DNA from: Siphonodentalium dalli
Lineage: Eukaryota > Mollusca > Scaphopoda > Gadilida > Siphonodentaliidae
Direction: 5' to 3'
NCBI GenBank assembly: GCA_032622095.1
Contig: CP136068.1
Location: 119,893,509 to 119,957,508, forward strand
DNA: 64,000 bases
This document shows positions 1 through 11,831 of this stretch, in pieces. Made by a program: the position numbers and the translations under genes. The first letter of the stretch is position 1. Each line of letters starts with the position of its first letter. Under the pieces are notes generated by a model. That model did no database searches. It saw nothing but the letters and a program-made list of their open reading frames with translations, and was not told where the DNA came from.

Positions 1-1055
1 TAAATGAAACTGGTCACACTTAAAAATAAATAGAAGGCGTTTCAAACTAAGATCAATAGCCGTGTGTTTTTCGTCATGGGCTCTCATCCTGTCGGCCATG
101 GTTCAAATCCTGGCAGAGACATTTAAAACAAGAATTATCTATATATTTATTTGCCGAATACATAAATGTGGATATAATTTTAATGGCATTCGCGTTAAAT
201 ATATTTTTGTTTTATACTGTATATGCTATATTATATGCTATATACATGTAAACAGATATAGTAAGCGCATTCCCAATGTCATCAGATGGAGCATTTCCCC
301 ATGCAGAGCTGTCAGTTATAGGCATAACAATTATCGAATGACACTATATATAGGCTATATGCCTATAGCTGTCTGAAACCAATTTGTATAATATTTAGGT
401 TATTTTGAGTTGGCCACACTTGCCATTGAATGGGCATATTCTGCTGTCAAGTCTCATTATTTGTAACGAGCTACGATGGTAACGGAGAAAACAACCTTAA
501 AAACTATTAGAGACTGATATCGATGCTGTTGGCAAATCCATTAAACGGCGACGAGGACACAAGCCATAAGTTTTTCATTGTGACAAAGCATTTGAGAGTT
601 GCACTATCACATACTCAAAAATATATTAGGATTTCTTCAATGTTTACCGTTGCCTTCAATGGTGGTAACGGAGAAAACCGCGAGTGTGTGGACACCTCGG
701 CATCTGATTATTTTCTCGGAGAAATGTTTTTCAATCAGAAGCTGAATATATGGATTGTAAATACATTCAAGTTCAAGGACTTGAGACCATATCCACACCG
801 TTTGCAATAATATTAGCTCAGTATACAAAGCTTCTAAAATGTGCACACATGCACGGACATCGGGAAATTGGCAAATAATTAGTATGTACCTCGACTTGTA
901 ACCACCAAAGGCTCTCCACATATCTGTTATAACTTATATTCTATTTAAATATATTCCGTGTGTTAATATAACTCATGACTCGTTTATTATTGGGTTGGTA
1001 TATTCTAACAAGGAAGGTAAGACAACAGTTTCCTTGATTTTCAGCTTAAGGAATT
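1..1055. other. Gene-free AT-rich stretch
   Basis: No coding region is supported. Open frames here are short, have no recognisable domains and overlap each other. Around 100-110 a GGTTCAAATCC string matches the RNA polymerase III B-box consensus, but the flanking bases do not form a sound T-stem, so it is at most a decayed SINE or tRNA relic. A short phrase, GGTAACGGAGAAAAC, occurs twice (near 478 and 664), suggesting a local duplication. Confidence 0.5.
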
Positions 1056-1059
1056 TCAG

Positions 1060-1330
1060 GTCATATACCATTTGGAAAAGGAAGCTCCAACAAATGGTAT
1101 TATCAACTTATCCGGTGTAATAAACTGTGTTTTTCTTGAGGTACCGACTTGTTTTTTGTGCTTAAGTTTCATATGGAGATATAAGCAAATCCTATTATTT
1201 GCAATGGAAGGGGAATATATCTATATCTTAGTCTGAATTATGTTGCATTCTGGGAGCGAAACGGGGTAAATGTTTCTATGATTTCAGCTATTTTCTATTA
1301 CTCTATGGGCATCTGCTGATACACAGACGG
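1060..1330 (+). repeat. Dispersed repeat, copy 1
   Basis: Bases about 1060-1215 (ATACCATTTGGAAAAG to CAATGGAAGGGGAAT) recur in diverged form at about 9730-9900 in the same orientation. The next block, about 1265-1315 with the core TAGAAAATAGCT on the opposite strand, recurs inverted at about 10,420-10,470. The shared sequence without coding capacity suggests two decayed copies of one interspersed element, later rearranged. The family is not recognised. Confidence 0.55.
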
Positions 1331-2347
1331 TTCAAATGGTGATGAATCATAGTATTTTAATAATAGTTTATGGCATAGATTGTTATTTTATTAATACCGT
1401 TTATGAAGGCACTATAACAAAAATAGTCGGTGATTCGAAAATTAAATGGGCATTTAAAGTTTGAATAATTTTATAGATACGACGTGAGTGACAAATTCAG
1501 TATTTTGTGGTACGCGAAATTCCGGTTATTTTAGAGGATTTCAGGATATTTGTGAGGAAAGTAAAACACGAAAATAAATGGCAATAATTGTTCACAATAT
1601 ACACATCAGAAAACCCACACACTAGGATCCAAAATAATACAAGAATAACGATAAAAGAATGTTTTATTATCTATCTTTAATGTTCACCCTTAATGTGCAA
1701 GGAAACCATAAACGCTCTCTATCACATGTGATTTTCAACAGCATGTTTGGACGCAGGACCAAAATGAAAAACCAGATAAAACTAACTTTTTGCCACTGTT
1801 GATTGTTTAAGTGATATGTAGTGGGAGACGCCATCCCACGAGGGGCGTGGCCAGCGAGTCTTCGCAGGCGATGGTATCCAGCTTAGAATTTCAAATTTCA
1901 AATTCCAATATAATCCATTTGCACCGCACCTGTCCTTGTGTTCGAATTTCTAATTAGACTATACATGAAACTTACCTTTTTTCCGATGTCCACCAAAATT
2001 ATGTATATATAGTACTATATAGTCATTGCCATGATATGGGGAATGTTATAATGTGCTTTAAATATACCTATATAGGTGCCGCCCCGAGTTTGGGATTGTG
2101 TTAGCGAAGGAGCTCAAACATTAATAGAACCACTCTGAGCATTACCGATTTCTGCCAAACTGGTATACCGGTATATATATATGAATTACATATTTTTGAC
2201 CATTGATCACTGTCACTGTACAATGTCTAGTTAAAATCATTGTTCAAGTTAGTTAAAGTCATAAAAACTTTGTTTAAAAAACACACATTTCTTTCGTATT
2301 AATTTACTGACAATTTATGTTTCTAACGATGACTTATTATTATACAA

Positions 2348-2824
2348 TTAAAGGTACTCAACCCGATAAAACTCCTCTCAATTACTATTTCAATGGCTTC
2401 GGGGGTCAAAAAAATTTGATTCGAGTCGAGGAAGTCACCCATCAAAGCTCAGATTTGTTAGATATCGATTTTAGAAATCTATTATTTTTCATTATCGAGA
2501 ATTCTTACTGGCCCAGTACGTAGTCAATTATTACCACTTGATTATAGAGTTATCCATCCTTGTCTGTTTGAATAGAATTTTGGCGTAAAATCTCGAGCAT
2601 GTTACCAAATTGACGGCAGTTATAAGTACTCATCTCGAGAACATAAGAATTTTCAAAAATCAATATCTAATAACTCTGAGCTTTGTTTGATGGGTTCCTC
2701 GACTCGAATCAAATATTTTTTACCCCCAAAGCCAAATAAATAGTAATATAGGACCCTCTGATCGGATTGTTGTTGTTGGAATCTGTTGAGATGGGGACCC
2801 TCTTTACGGGTTGAGTACCTTTAA
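2348..2824. mobile_element. Foldback MITE, TTAA/TA-type ends, copy 1
   Basis: An 18-bp perfect terminal inverted repeat, TTAAAGGTACTCAACCCG at 2348-2365 and its complement at 2807-2824, bounds a 477-bp element. Its inner arms also fold back, for example the GATTCGAGTCGAGGAAG region against CCTCGACTCGAATC. There is no coding sequence, so it is non-autonomous. The outer bases read TTAA at both ends, so the target duplication could be TTAA (piggyBac-like) or TA (mariner-like). A second copy lies at 38,824-39,272 inside DCTN2 intron 8. Confidence 0.85.
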
Positions 2825-3045
2825 CCTAATTCAATAAATTAACAAACTAAATATATTCTACATTCAGACATCAAGGTTAAAATTTTTGTTTCTTTTACGA
2901 GTATCCAGCTATGTTTGGGCAAATAGCTTTCACGTGATAATTCCCCTGATATATATAATAATCATGGTGCGGCTACAGTTTAATTTACTATAGTAGTATA
3001 CCCCCAGAAGATACTCACAGCTCACAATCTAAATACGCCAATATC

Positions 3046-3084
<39 letters not shown>

Positions 3085-3862
3085 TTATTTCTATCCTCCA
3101 TCATATGAAGAGTTACAAGTAACATAACAAAAATACATATAGAAAAAAGAACAGTTCAGTAGAAACGAACATATTTACACATTGATCATACGACCACCGA
3201 GATGGCCCCACTTCCCCAGACTATAGACCTACAAAAATTGCACCATAGATAAAAGGTCACTTAAACATTGGCATGCGTTGGTCTACAATAGAGATCAGAG
3301 TTTGAGGGTCCAGGCTGTGAACCCACTCATTGGCTCCGCAGCACGAACCCGCAGATTGTGTCGCAAGTTTAAACCCTACATACAACAAACAGGGCTGTCT
3401 GATTACAACACAGCAGCGACTTTAAAAAACCGGTTTTGAACTATTCCAGCAGAATATAAATCATACAGGGAAATCAGCGATCAGAGATTACTCGGAACTT
3501 CTGATTATAAATTCATGGCGAGTGATTACGATACGCGCTACAGATTTTCAATTAGACTGATCGATTTTCGTGCATTGTAATCGATTTGGAATTGTGATTC
3601 ACAAAATACAATAAACACGACACCCGAGCTTACTGAATTTTTAATTTCCCATGCACCAGCTATTATTATATAGGCCAAATTAAAATGAATGTGTTTCTCG
3701 TAACGCGGAGCCCAAATAAATTGGGGCGGCCCGGGGGTGGGGGGGGGGGGTGTGTGGGGCAGGAAAACAAGGATACAAGGTCCAGATGTTCCAAAATATA
3801 TAATAGAAAATCGGAAATGATCCGGAATTTTCAAATGTACCGGGATGAGAGCAAGCTATGGT
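2825..3862. other. Intergenic, simple repeats only
   Basis: No gene is supported. The stretch contains an (AT)n microsatellite at about 3049-3080 and a G-rich run at about 3733-3752. The open frames across the G-run translate to poly-Gly or poly-Pro and are not genes. The rest shows nothing recognisable. Confidence 0.55.
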
Positions 3863-4200
3863 CGACAATGACCATAATTGTGGTAAATATGGACGGACCG
3901 AACCTAAATTCCAACTTGATCTGTATTTTCATATATATATATGAGAAAGCCACATACACGATTTGAAAAAAAATCAGATAGCTATAACTAAAGCTATATA
4001 TATCCCGGAAACCAAAATAATCAAATTATAAGTAAAAAAGGGTCATTATTCCGGTAAATATAGTCGGAGGGAACCCAAATTCGAACTTAACCTCTATTTT
4101 CAAAGATGAATAATCAATATACCAAATTTGAAAACAATCAGATAACTATAACTAACTTAAAGTTATCACCCAAAAACCATCTGAGACGGACAGACGGACG
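3863..4200 (+). repeat. Two-unit degenerate tandem repeat
   Basis: Two diverged units of roughly 175 bp follow each other. The first starts near 3863 (GACAATGACCATAATTGTGG) and the second near 4041 (GGTCATTATTCCGG). Both run through a CCGAACCTAAATTC- or GGGAACCCAAATTC-like phrase, a CTGTATTTTC- or CTCTATTTTC-like phrase, and an AAAATCAGATA/AACAATCAGATA phrase. The pair ends in a GACGGACAGACGGACG tail. This looks like a decayed interspersed element with internal repeats rather than a gene. Confidence 0.6.
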
Positions 4201-4755
4201 CCCGGACCCCCTATCTAAGACACCCCCACCCGACGGACGGACACCGCTGATTTTGTTCTATAGTCGCCATAAAATAATTATGTGGACAATTAAGGGACGA
4301 AACCCGCAGTCTGTGGGTATCCTTTCCGTCCATGTACCATCATACTACCATGTATCATTATTCTAAATGAGACAACGAAATCCGACAATTAACACCCGAG
4401 TTACAAGCTGAAATGTTCGGAAGAAATGTTCGGAAGAAATGTTCAGCTATAGCTATAGTATAGTAACTCATTTATTCAGGACCCTTAGCTAGAGTAGATA
4501 TTTATGGCATTGGGGGTGTCCACATTCGGAAATACACCCCCCCCCCCCCATTGAATCAGAATCAGACCAAACACAAGTTTTGCATAATCCCATGTGCACC
4601 CCCTTGCATCTCAGTGCTCAGGCCTATATATTCATAAACCATGGTTCTATAGTCCAGGTATGAGATCATTCCGATATTTTAACCTGAAAAATTGCATAAA
4701 TCATAACATCTAGTGGTCTAACTCCAGACAAATGCACACGACTATACGGACAAGA

Positions 4756-5420
4756 GACCAAGACACACCGGGCTGACCATTGTTATTCGGCCCGGTATGA
4801 GAAAATTTGAAAAACTATCCAAGAAAATCGCAAATCCTAGCATCTATAGACTGGCCTCAACTGAAGCTTTCCTGTAGTGTTGGAAATTTTGAACCTCATA
4901 CTCCCCCTCAGGTTGGAAAATTCTCCAACTGATGACCATTTCAGTTCACAAGTTTGACCAAATGTATTAAAATATTGTTTTGTTAGACTAATTAGCAGTT
5001 TTGTATTGGCCACGGGGGAGGGACAATGAATGACACACCGGGCCGACCATGGTTCGTCCCGGTGTGCGAAAATTTTGAAATCTGAACAAGAAAATCGCAA
5101 AATCCTAGCCTCAAGCCTTCCTAGAGTTGGAAATTTCAAACCTGACACCCCCACTTAGGTTGGAAATTTTCCAACAGATGACAATTCCAATGAAAATGTT
5201 GCTCAAATGTATGACAATATTGTTTTCTCAAATTAACTAGCAGTTTTTTACTGGCCACGGGGGGAGGGACCAGGACACAAGCTTTCCAATGGTTGGAAAT
5301 GTCCAACCTGTCATCCCCCTAAGGTTGGAAAATGTCCAACTGATGACCATTTCAGTCCCAAATTTTGAAAAAAAAATAGGAAAATATGCAAATATTGGTC
5401 CAAAAACAATTAATTCCCAC
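4756..5420 (+). repeat. Degenerate tandem repeat, ~250-bp units
   Basis: Diverged units repeat the phrases GACACACCGGGCYGACCAT (4762, 5032), AGAAAATCGCAAA-TCCTAGC, GGTTGGAAA-TCCAACTGATGA (about 4911, 5159, 5325) and GGCCACGGGGG-AGGGAC (about 5010, 5258). The third unit is shortened. The open frames here change between units and carry no domain, so this is repeat DNA. Confidence 0.7.
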
Positions 5421-5887
5421 AATAAATTGTTTGAAAATCAAACTACAAGAACATTTTCAACCTATTGTTGGTGTGAAATTTCTAACTAATGTTTTGGCAG
5501 GTATGAAATTTCCAACTGTTGAAAATTTTGACCAAAGTTGGGGGTGAGACAACACCCCAAACCCAACCCCCTGTCGCCACGTCTCTGATGGCATGACTTA
5601 AACTCCTTTGAAAATGCAGACCGCAAACATATTTGAACTTTCATGTGCCCCTAAACAATAAGCTCATGCACATACCAAACAATGTTTAATGTCATTAATT
5701 ATTTCTGAATATATCATCCGAAAACCATCTGGTCGAATTTATAACCTAGGCATGAAGTATGTGCGACAATGGATGATTGGATGAAATTATTCATGGTTTT
5801 CAACCCAATGGATTTCTCACAGACATTGTAAATATTGATATTTTCAGAAAGGCTATAAACTGACATCCACAAAGGGCCTATTAAATT

Positions 5888-6430
5888 AAAGTCTCAATGA
5901 CACTGTAGCTCAACGTTGAGAGGGATAATTTCATGTGTTATAATCAATGGAGTGCTTAGGATTGCGGGAACTTGAAATGGCTAATTAAGACTAAATGCCA
6001 TCATGAAGAGATGTGTGAAGTTCGAGATTCAGCAAGTGTATATGGACTATGGAATGACGAAGTGTGTAAAACCATGAAGCTAACTTCATTTCACTGCAGG
6101 AATTGCAGCAATAACACTGTTATCGTCATGGACACTCCATTTATTACAACGGCCATGGTCATGATGTTTATCAGACGAACAGGACAAAATTTAGTCCGTA
6201 CTAATGGATTGAATTGTGGAATCCAAGATGGCCGATTGCGGCCATGTTTTTGGAACAATGACCCCAAAATGACTTGTTCCCATCTACATGTCAATGTTAA
6301 CAGCCATGAAAAATTGCATAATGATCCGACCAAAGGAACGACCTGTATCCCATGCTAACGGAAATTGTTGACGTACACACGCAGACGACGACCGATACCA
6401 ACCCATGGCAATAGCTCAAAGTTAAAGTGG
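5888..6430 (+). mobile_element. Short (about one-monomer) copy of the satellite-bearing element
   Basis: The left flank (from about 5888, containing CAATGACACTGTAGCTCAAC and then a GGGATAATTTCATG phrase) matches the left flank of the large array at 14,114. The right flank (GTTGACGTACACACGCAGACGACG, then CCATGGCAATAGCTCAAA) matches that array's right flank. Between them lie one full monomer (about 6215-6355: CCAAGATGGCCG, GGCCATGTTTTTGG, ATGACCCCAAAATGACTTGTTCCC) and part of another. It is therefore a basic, barely amplified copy of the same non-autonomous element. A 128-codon open frame across it has no domain and is not retained in other copies. The layout (unique left flank, 160-bp core repeats, unique right flank) resembles bivalve 'pearl' or Helitron-like core-repeat elements; that assignment is inference. 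Confidence 0.8.
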
Positions 6431-8060
6431 GATTGCGCACTAAATCCGGCCGTTTATGGGACCATCTCCTATTATAGCAACCACCAAGGGTGCTTAATCT
6501 GCTTATACCTAAGGCAGGTGAATGACCAGTCTATGTAAACATACACTCAGATTCATAATGATACACTATTTTTTATATGTGGGTATGTAGTTTACTCCAG
6601 ACTGGTGAATGACGTCATATAATTTTTTCTATATCCATCAGTGATTTTTCAAGATTGCGGGTATAGATTTTGGAGAAATTGTCAAGTGACTTCCGGTTAG
6701 CAACCGTGTTGAGATTGCAAAAAAAAAAGAAGCGGAATTGGAAATGAAGCGTCGCGATAAAAATGAAAGTATATAACTACTTTGACACAACTTACGAAGA
6801 ATTCACATGTGATTTAAGTCTATTAATTTCATTTAGACTAATTTCGTTGGTCAGCTTAATGAAAACGAAAAATGAAGAAGTGATGACGATAATCCAGACA
6901 AGTTATTACAATCCACGACACGTCTTGTCAATTTGGCATGTCGTCTCCGTCGTGACCACTGCATGATGTTACATAAATTATTCTTAGCGTTATGTCCAAA
7001 AAAAGGCAAATTTGAGGCACATCATGTGTGGTTGCTCCACTACGTGTCACGTACGATTCATATTACTCAACAGAATATATGCAAACTCGAGTCATAAACT
7101 CATTTTGATTATAATTACCTATTATTAACATGTTGTTTTCATCGATAATATAGCACATGAGTGTATTTTGCACTAATCCATGGCTCAAATTCATTCATTT
7201 GATGCATATATTCTGTTGGTTATAAAATGACATGGTCCCATAACTGGCAGGATTTAGTTTACAGTCCCCCTTTAAAAAGTGACATGTTTTCGCCAAGTCG
7301 ACGAAGTGGCCAGTCACTGTTGCTGTGGGTCAGGTTACTACGTTTTCAGATTTTTGCAGCTTTCGATCAGGAACCAACCAGTCTATTCAACAAGAGACAA
7401 ATAAACAGACATTCACGAGACAGACGACAGTTAGATAGCAATTTTCATTTACTAAACAGTTATATCAACTTTGAGACGAAAATCGTTCATTAAAATGTAA
7501 ATTTACTTCCATGAACTAGAAATTTAAACAGTTGTCGAATTTTGCGCGATTGACTGGTCGTTGTCTTCGTTCACCGAAAAGTTGAAAACGTAGTAACCTG
7601 ATCCTGTCTGCGTCACTGTTAGCTGCAGAGTCGCCAGATTGACTCTAATTCCAACCTCCATTTTCGTATATGAACAAATATGGTCCCTCTTTATCTATAT
7701 GCAAGTGAGAATGTCTGTCGATCACATGCATGCATTGTCTGACCGTTGTACATGTATGTATACGGTAACTGACGTTTGAAAGATTAATTATTCCACTAAT
7801 ATGCTTATAAACATTTTCTCTCGACCACTGACAGGCGAATTTTTGGTCGTGTCAGGGGAAACACACTTGTTTTTATTTTAGGTCATAGGACCATTGAGTA
7901 ATTCAAAACTCTTTGATTGATGTATATTTTATTCCCATGAAGCCACTATAATATTATAGTGTTAGAGCTTATCTTATAAATATTATAATATATTATCTAC
8001 CACCCAATTCAAATTCAAATTCAAAGATACCCCATCCGATTTCACAGCAAATTCACGGGG
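6431..8060. other. Intergenic; one small inverted repeat
   Basis: No gene is supported. A 19-bp perfect inverted repeat, TCAGGTTACTACGTTTTCA at 7330-7348 and its complement at 7583-7601, spans 272 bp, with diverged similarity just outside it (GTCACTGTTGCTG and GTCACTGTTAGCTG). This suggests a decayed foldback element. No other structure was recognised. Confidence 0.5.
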
Positions 8061-8756
8061 CAGTAACTGTTCCATGAGAAAAGATCCTCTTGTGATTTTC
8101 GGTCCAGTTCACTTGCGAGTTTTGTGCAAAATGACGACATTTACTACAATTCCAGCGGTTATTCCATAGAATTTCCATAAATAGACCACGTATGCAAATA
8201 GCACGACAATGAACTTATTTTGATACTTAAGATTATATTTAAAACGGAGAAACGTTTACTATTAAATAACTTGGTACAAAACAGTCGTTCTTTACACCAT
8301 TTACCATATCGCAATAACCATTAGTGATTAATTTCAAACAAAAGTGAGTCCATTGTGAAGTTTTAGTTCCAACATATACACTTATTTTACCAAAAATCTG
8401 TTACATAGTTGTTCCAAGTACGTTCAGAACGTACTTGGTTGTTCGGGTAGTGAACCGATCTTATCAATGGTGAACTGGGGCCCATCACCAGTGAACTGGA
8501 ACATTTTTGAAAATGGATAAATTCTACTATTCCACGTTTACTTAACAATTTCCAACTAGATTGTTTTTATAGTTGACGTAGCCTGCATGAAAGGTATATT
8601 CAACAAATGAACCTGAATGAACAGCATATATTTCTCTACATGTTGCGGAAAACATGCGTTATTTACCATGGGAAAATCCTGAGTGACCTTGACCAGATCG
8701 GATAAGAACTGGACCGAAAATCACAAGAGAATCTTTTCTCATGCAACAGTTACAAC
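8061..8756. mobile_element. Foldback element with ~50-bp arms
   Basis: The left arm (8061-8110: CAGTAACTGTTCCATGAGAA, then AAGATCCTCTTGTGATTTTC, then GGTCCAGTTC) pairs with the right arm (8706-8753: GAACTGGACCGAAAATCACA, then AGAGAATCTTTTCTCATG, then ACAGTTAC) with few mismatches. The inner ~600 bp has no coding capacity. The arms start CAGT-, as many hAT-type elements do, but no clear target duplication was identified, so the superfamily is unassigned. Confidence 0.75.
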
Positions 8757-9382
8757 CCGGTGAAATTCATCCTATCAAATTAAAAGATAAAAATATCAAA
8801 AAGTATATATTCCTCTGTAATTATATTCAATGCTATTGTCAAGAAAAGCATAAATTCATCATAGCTTAACATTTGACTATTTAGGCCATTGGTTAAGTAA
8901 TTTTATGTTTAGCGTCAGTCGACGCATTTCCTTATTTGGCTGAAAATAAAATCAATATTAAAGACATATTATGGAATTTTTCGCGCGCATGACACTAATA
9001 AGTTAGTACTCAGGCGCTGTGCCAACTGGAGGAATGTAGAATTCTACTAACATCGCCGAAAATCTCAATGAAATCAACCACACCACTCCATAGAACACAT
9101 CGCCCGAATGCGCAATTGTAAATATTTACATCTCGATTCGGGACGCAACAAACGGCGATAAACCAGCGCAAATGATTTCGCCATCGAGAGTCATTGAGTT
9201 TAATTGATATTAGAATGACGGTGTGTGATGTAAATTTTGATTTTATATTCATAAAAATATCTACTTTGAGCAAGATTATTCTACATTTGATTTGATCACC
9301 CTGCAGGAGTGTTTCACATCACTTTAACTAATGGAAGCATTTCCAGGCAATGGCCTTTGATTCATATTTATAATTTTATATG

Positions 9383-9457
9383 GAAATATGGCTTGTTGCC
9401 ATTCATCGGAAAGCTCTCACTGAGAGCTTTCCGATGAATGGCAACAAGCCATATTTC
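9383..9457. repeat. 75-bp perfect palindrome
   Basis: Two exactly complementary 37-bp arms (9383-9419 and 9421-9457) meet at a single C at 9420. The outer bases read GAAATATGGCTTG and the centre reads GCTCTCACTGAGAGC. The palindrome is isolated in gene-free DNA. It may be the tip of a foldback element or a replication-derived palindrome. With a 1-nt loop it cannot be an ordinary microRNA precursor. Confidence 0.9.
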
Positions 9458-9729
9458 TGACTAAATCCTTAAAAATTACCCATACTTCTGCTGTGGTAAA
9501 GGAGTCAATTATTTAGGGCATTACTGTAGATAAAACTTGTAATAGGAAGTGATAGACCACCTTGAACCATGGCCTTATGTGCTTGACAGAAAGTCGAAAG
9601 TCTGCTCTTGTAAGTTGATGTCTGACAATCAAAACTACCAATGGCTGATAGGTTGATCTCACCATTGTCTGACAAAGAAAACATTTAATTTTTGAATCAC
9701 CAGATCACATTGGATACAGCATATTCTAT

Positions 9730-9905
9730 ATTATATACCATTTGAAAGTGGAGGCTCCAAAACATTGTATTATCAATGTATCTGGTTGAATAAACTGTCA
9801 ACATGTTGATTTTGTCAAGGTATCGACATGTGTTCTGTGCTTAATTTCGATCTGGTCTGTACTGGCAGTTTATTATTCTCAATGGAAGGGGAATAACTAG
9901 CTTTT
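9730..9905 (+). repeat. Dispersed repeat, copy 2
   Basis: A diverged direct copy of 1060-1215, sharing ATACCATTTG, AGGCTCCAA, TATTATCAA, AATAAACTGT and CAATGGAAGGGGAATA. A G-run of about 18 lies just downstream, at about 9940-9957. The partner block of copy 1 (1265-1315) is found inverted at 10,420-10,470. Confidence 0.55.
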
Positions 9906-10466
9906 AATTGTGAATTATGAATTATGGGTTAAATAATAGGGGGGGGGGGGGGGGGGTGTTGAGGTAAATCGGAGAATCTCTATCACTTGGTGGACACTCC
10001 TAGATAACAGCTGTTCCAGATTCTGGTGAAATATATATATTTTTGGTTACTTTTCCAAATGGTATATTTATAATATGGAATAAATTGTATATAATTTGAT
10101 CTATGCAATCAAAAACTGAATTGGCCTTTAAACATACCGGTATTATTACATTTTATTTTTTTTAAATAGAAAATTGTTTTGGATTAAATCGTACTCTGTG
10201 TGGAATGTGTTAAACCAATAACAACAATTGCATGTCCAATCAGAGTTCTATCAGAAAGAAGTCATAAAAAACCAATTTAATTTGCATTTAGAGTGTGTTC
10301 ATATTTTAATTATTGATAACTCTCCAACAAAGAGTTAAGCAAATTCTGATAAAATCATGAATGTTTTAATCTTTTATCACAAAAGGTCAGACCAATGAAA
10401 ATGGAACAGTCTGTCTCAGAAGGTGTCCATAGAGTAATAGAAAATAGCTAAAATCATAGAAACATT

Positions 10467-10557
10467 CCCAGAGGATGAATTTGGTAATGCTAGCCCGCTA
10501 TGCGGGGTAACATCACTAAATTCATCCTCTGGGGACCTCATTCTGCAAATGACAGGC
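10467..10557. mobile_element. Short foldback MITE (GAGGATGAATTT family), copy 1
   Basis: The arm CAGAGGATGAATTTGGTAAT (from about 10,471) and its near-complement at about 10,512-10,532 flank the small GC stem GCCCGCTATGCGGGG. It is followed by GGGACCTCATTCTGCAAATG. The same family appears at 35,146-36,936 (interrupted) and 37,139-37,214 in DCTN2 intron 6. Confidence 0.7.
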
Positions 10558-10788
10558 ACACTATTTCAAGGCTTACTGTCGACTCCCATTCATTTACATG
10601 CAAAAAGTATGAGATACCGGTAACTCGTAGTCTGCAGTCAATTTGTTAAAACCAGAAATGCTAAAGTTAAAGCAAACAAGAGGAGGGTCACGAGGGTGTG
10701 AAAGAATTTACTAGTAACGTCATAAATAAACCATTTCATATTTGATGTCTTTAAAGATTTATATAGTTTCCGGGGTATAAAATAAGAG

Positions 10789-10936
10789 TCGAAGGCACCT
10801 GTCAGAAACGCTTCTATCAAGTAATTTTGATTTTATATCAATATTTTCTTATATAATGGAAATGTGATAATCAAGTGAGACATAAAATTTATCTGTTACT
10901 ATTTTTAGAACTGTTAGTAGAGTTATCCTGCATGGT
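10789..10936 (+). repeat. Dispersed repeat shared with DCTN2 intron 7
   Basis: A diverged direct match to about 38,275-38,412. Both contain GTCGAAG-CACCTGTC, ATTGATTTTATATCAATATT-like and TTATATAATG phrases, then ATAATCAA and TTTAGAACT-TTAG. There is no coding content, and it is probably an old interspersed element. Confidence 0.55.
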
Positions 10937-11332
10937 ATGCTCCGAATGAACGCAAGCAGTAAAATGTCCCAAACTGGTTGTATGTACATGTATATTACAT
11001 GTATACTAGAAAATTCGAAATAAAATCAAAATTAATTGATAGAAGTGTTTCCAGACAGGGGACTTCAATACTTATTTATTATTTTATAAATAGGAATCTA
11101 TCATATAAAACTTGTTATCGGAAGAGATAGGCCATCTACGGTATAACCCTTCAATGACTGGAGCTTCCTGGAATTTTTATCTGGACTCTTAATAGTTCTA
11201 TCAACTACTCTCAGTTGCCTAATAAGTGTGTCAGCATGATTATTAATTTTGGAGAAAATTCCCCAACAATCAGTATTATTTGGCATTATTATTTGGCATT
11301 AAGACAGAGTGAAATTGCCATCAATATTTTTA

Positions 11333-11650
11333 AAGAGTTATCTATCATGAAAACGTGCTAACCTGTGGGATAACCATCTGCACGTTTCTGCGATGTTTTT
11401 AATTTTTTATTTAATAGTTCCCATTGATCCGAACACTGATACACAGCTACATGTACATGCATGATGCATGTATGGAAGATTTGTAGATTCCTCTATTTTT
11501 GCTTACTTAAACAGTTTAAACACAAATGTGTATATCAATGATGAAATAGGACTGCAAGGAATAAACATATTTACAATTTAACAAAATGCGCGCGGAAAGG
11601 CGCAGACGATTATCTCGTAGGTTAGCACCTTTCCAGGATAGATAACTCTT
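11333..11650. mobile_element. Foldback element, ~50-bp imperfect arms
   Basis: AAGAGTTATCTATC at 11,333-11,346 and its exact complement at 11,637-11,650 mark the ends. The imperfect pairing continues inward through ACGTGCTAACCT against AGGTTAGCACCT, and CCATCTGCAC against GCGCAGACG. The total is 318 bp with no coding sequence. No target duplication was established. Confidence 0.7.
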
Positions 11651-11831
11651 GAAAAACCTATGAAGACAACACTTTCAGCATCACACTTATTAAGTTTAGC
11701 CTACCGTATATCCCCACCTATCACTATCATCAGGCCGTCACAATTATTCGAATACCTGAGAGTACTGTATTTTCTATGAGACAGATACTGGAATATGAAT
11801 AATATGAAGATACACCTTGAGCTTTATTATA

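Noticed and set aside
80-120. tRNA gene or SINE head (GGTTCAAATCC B-box)
   Set aside because: The T-stem has two mismatches, no matching acceptor stem was found, and no A-box was convincing at the right distance.
3538-3966. Overlapping frames with poly-Gly or poly-Pro around 3.73 kb
   Set aside because: They arise from a G homopolymer and AT-rich flanks, with no conserved sequence.
5972-6358. 128-residue open frame as a gene
   Set aside because: It lies wholly inside the short copy of the satellite-bearing element, has no domain, and is not preserved in the other copies.
9383-9457. microRNA precursor
   Set aside because: A one-base loop and perfect pairing over 37 bp do not match an animal pre-miRNA.
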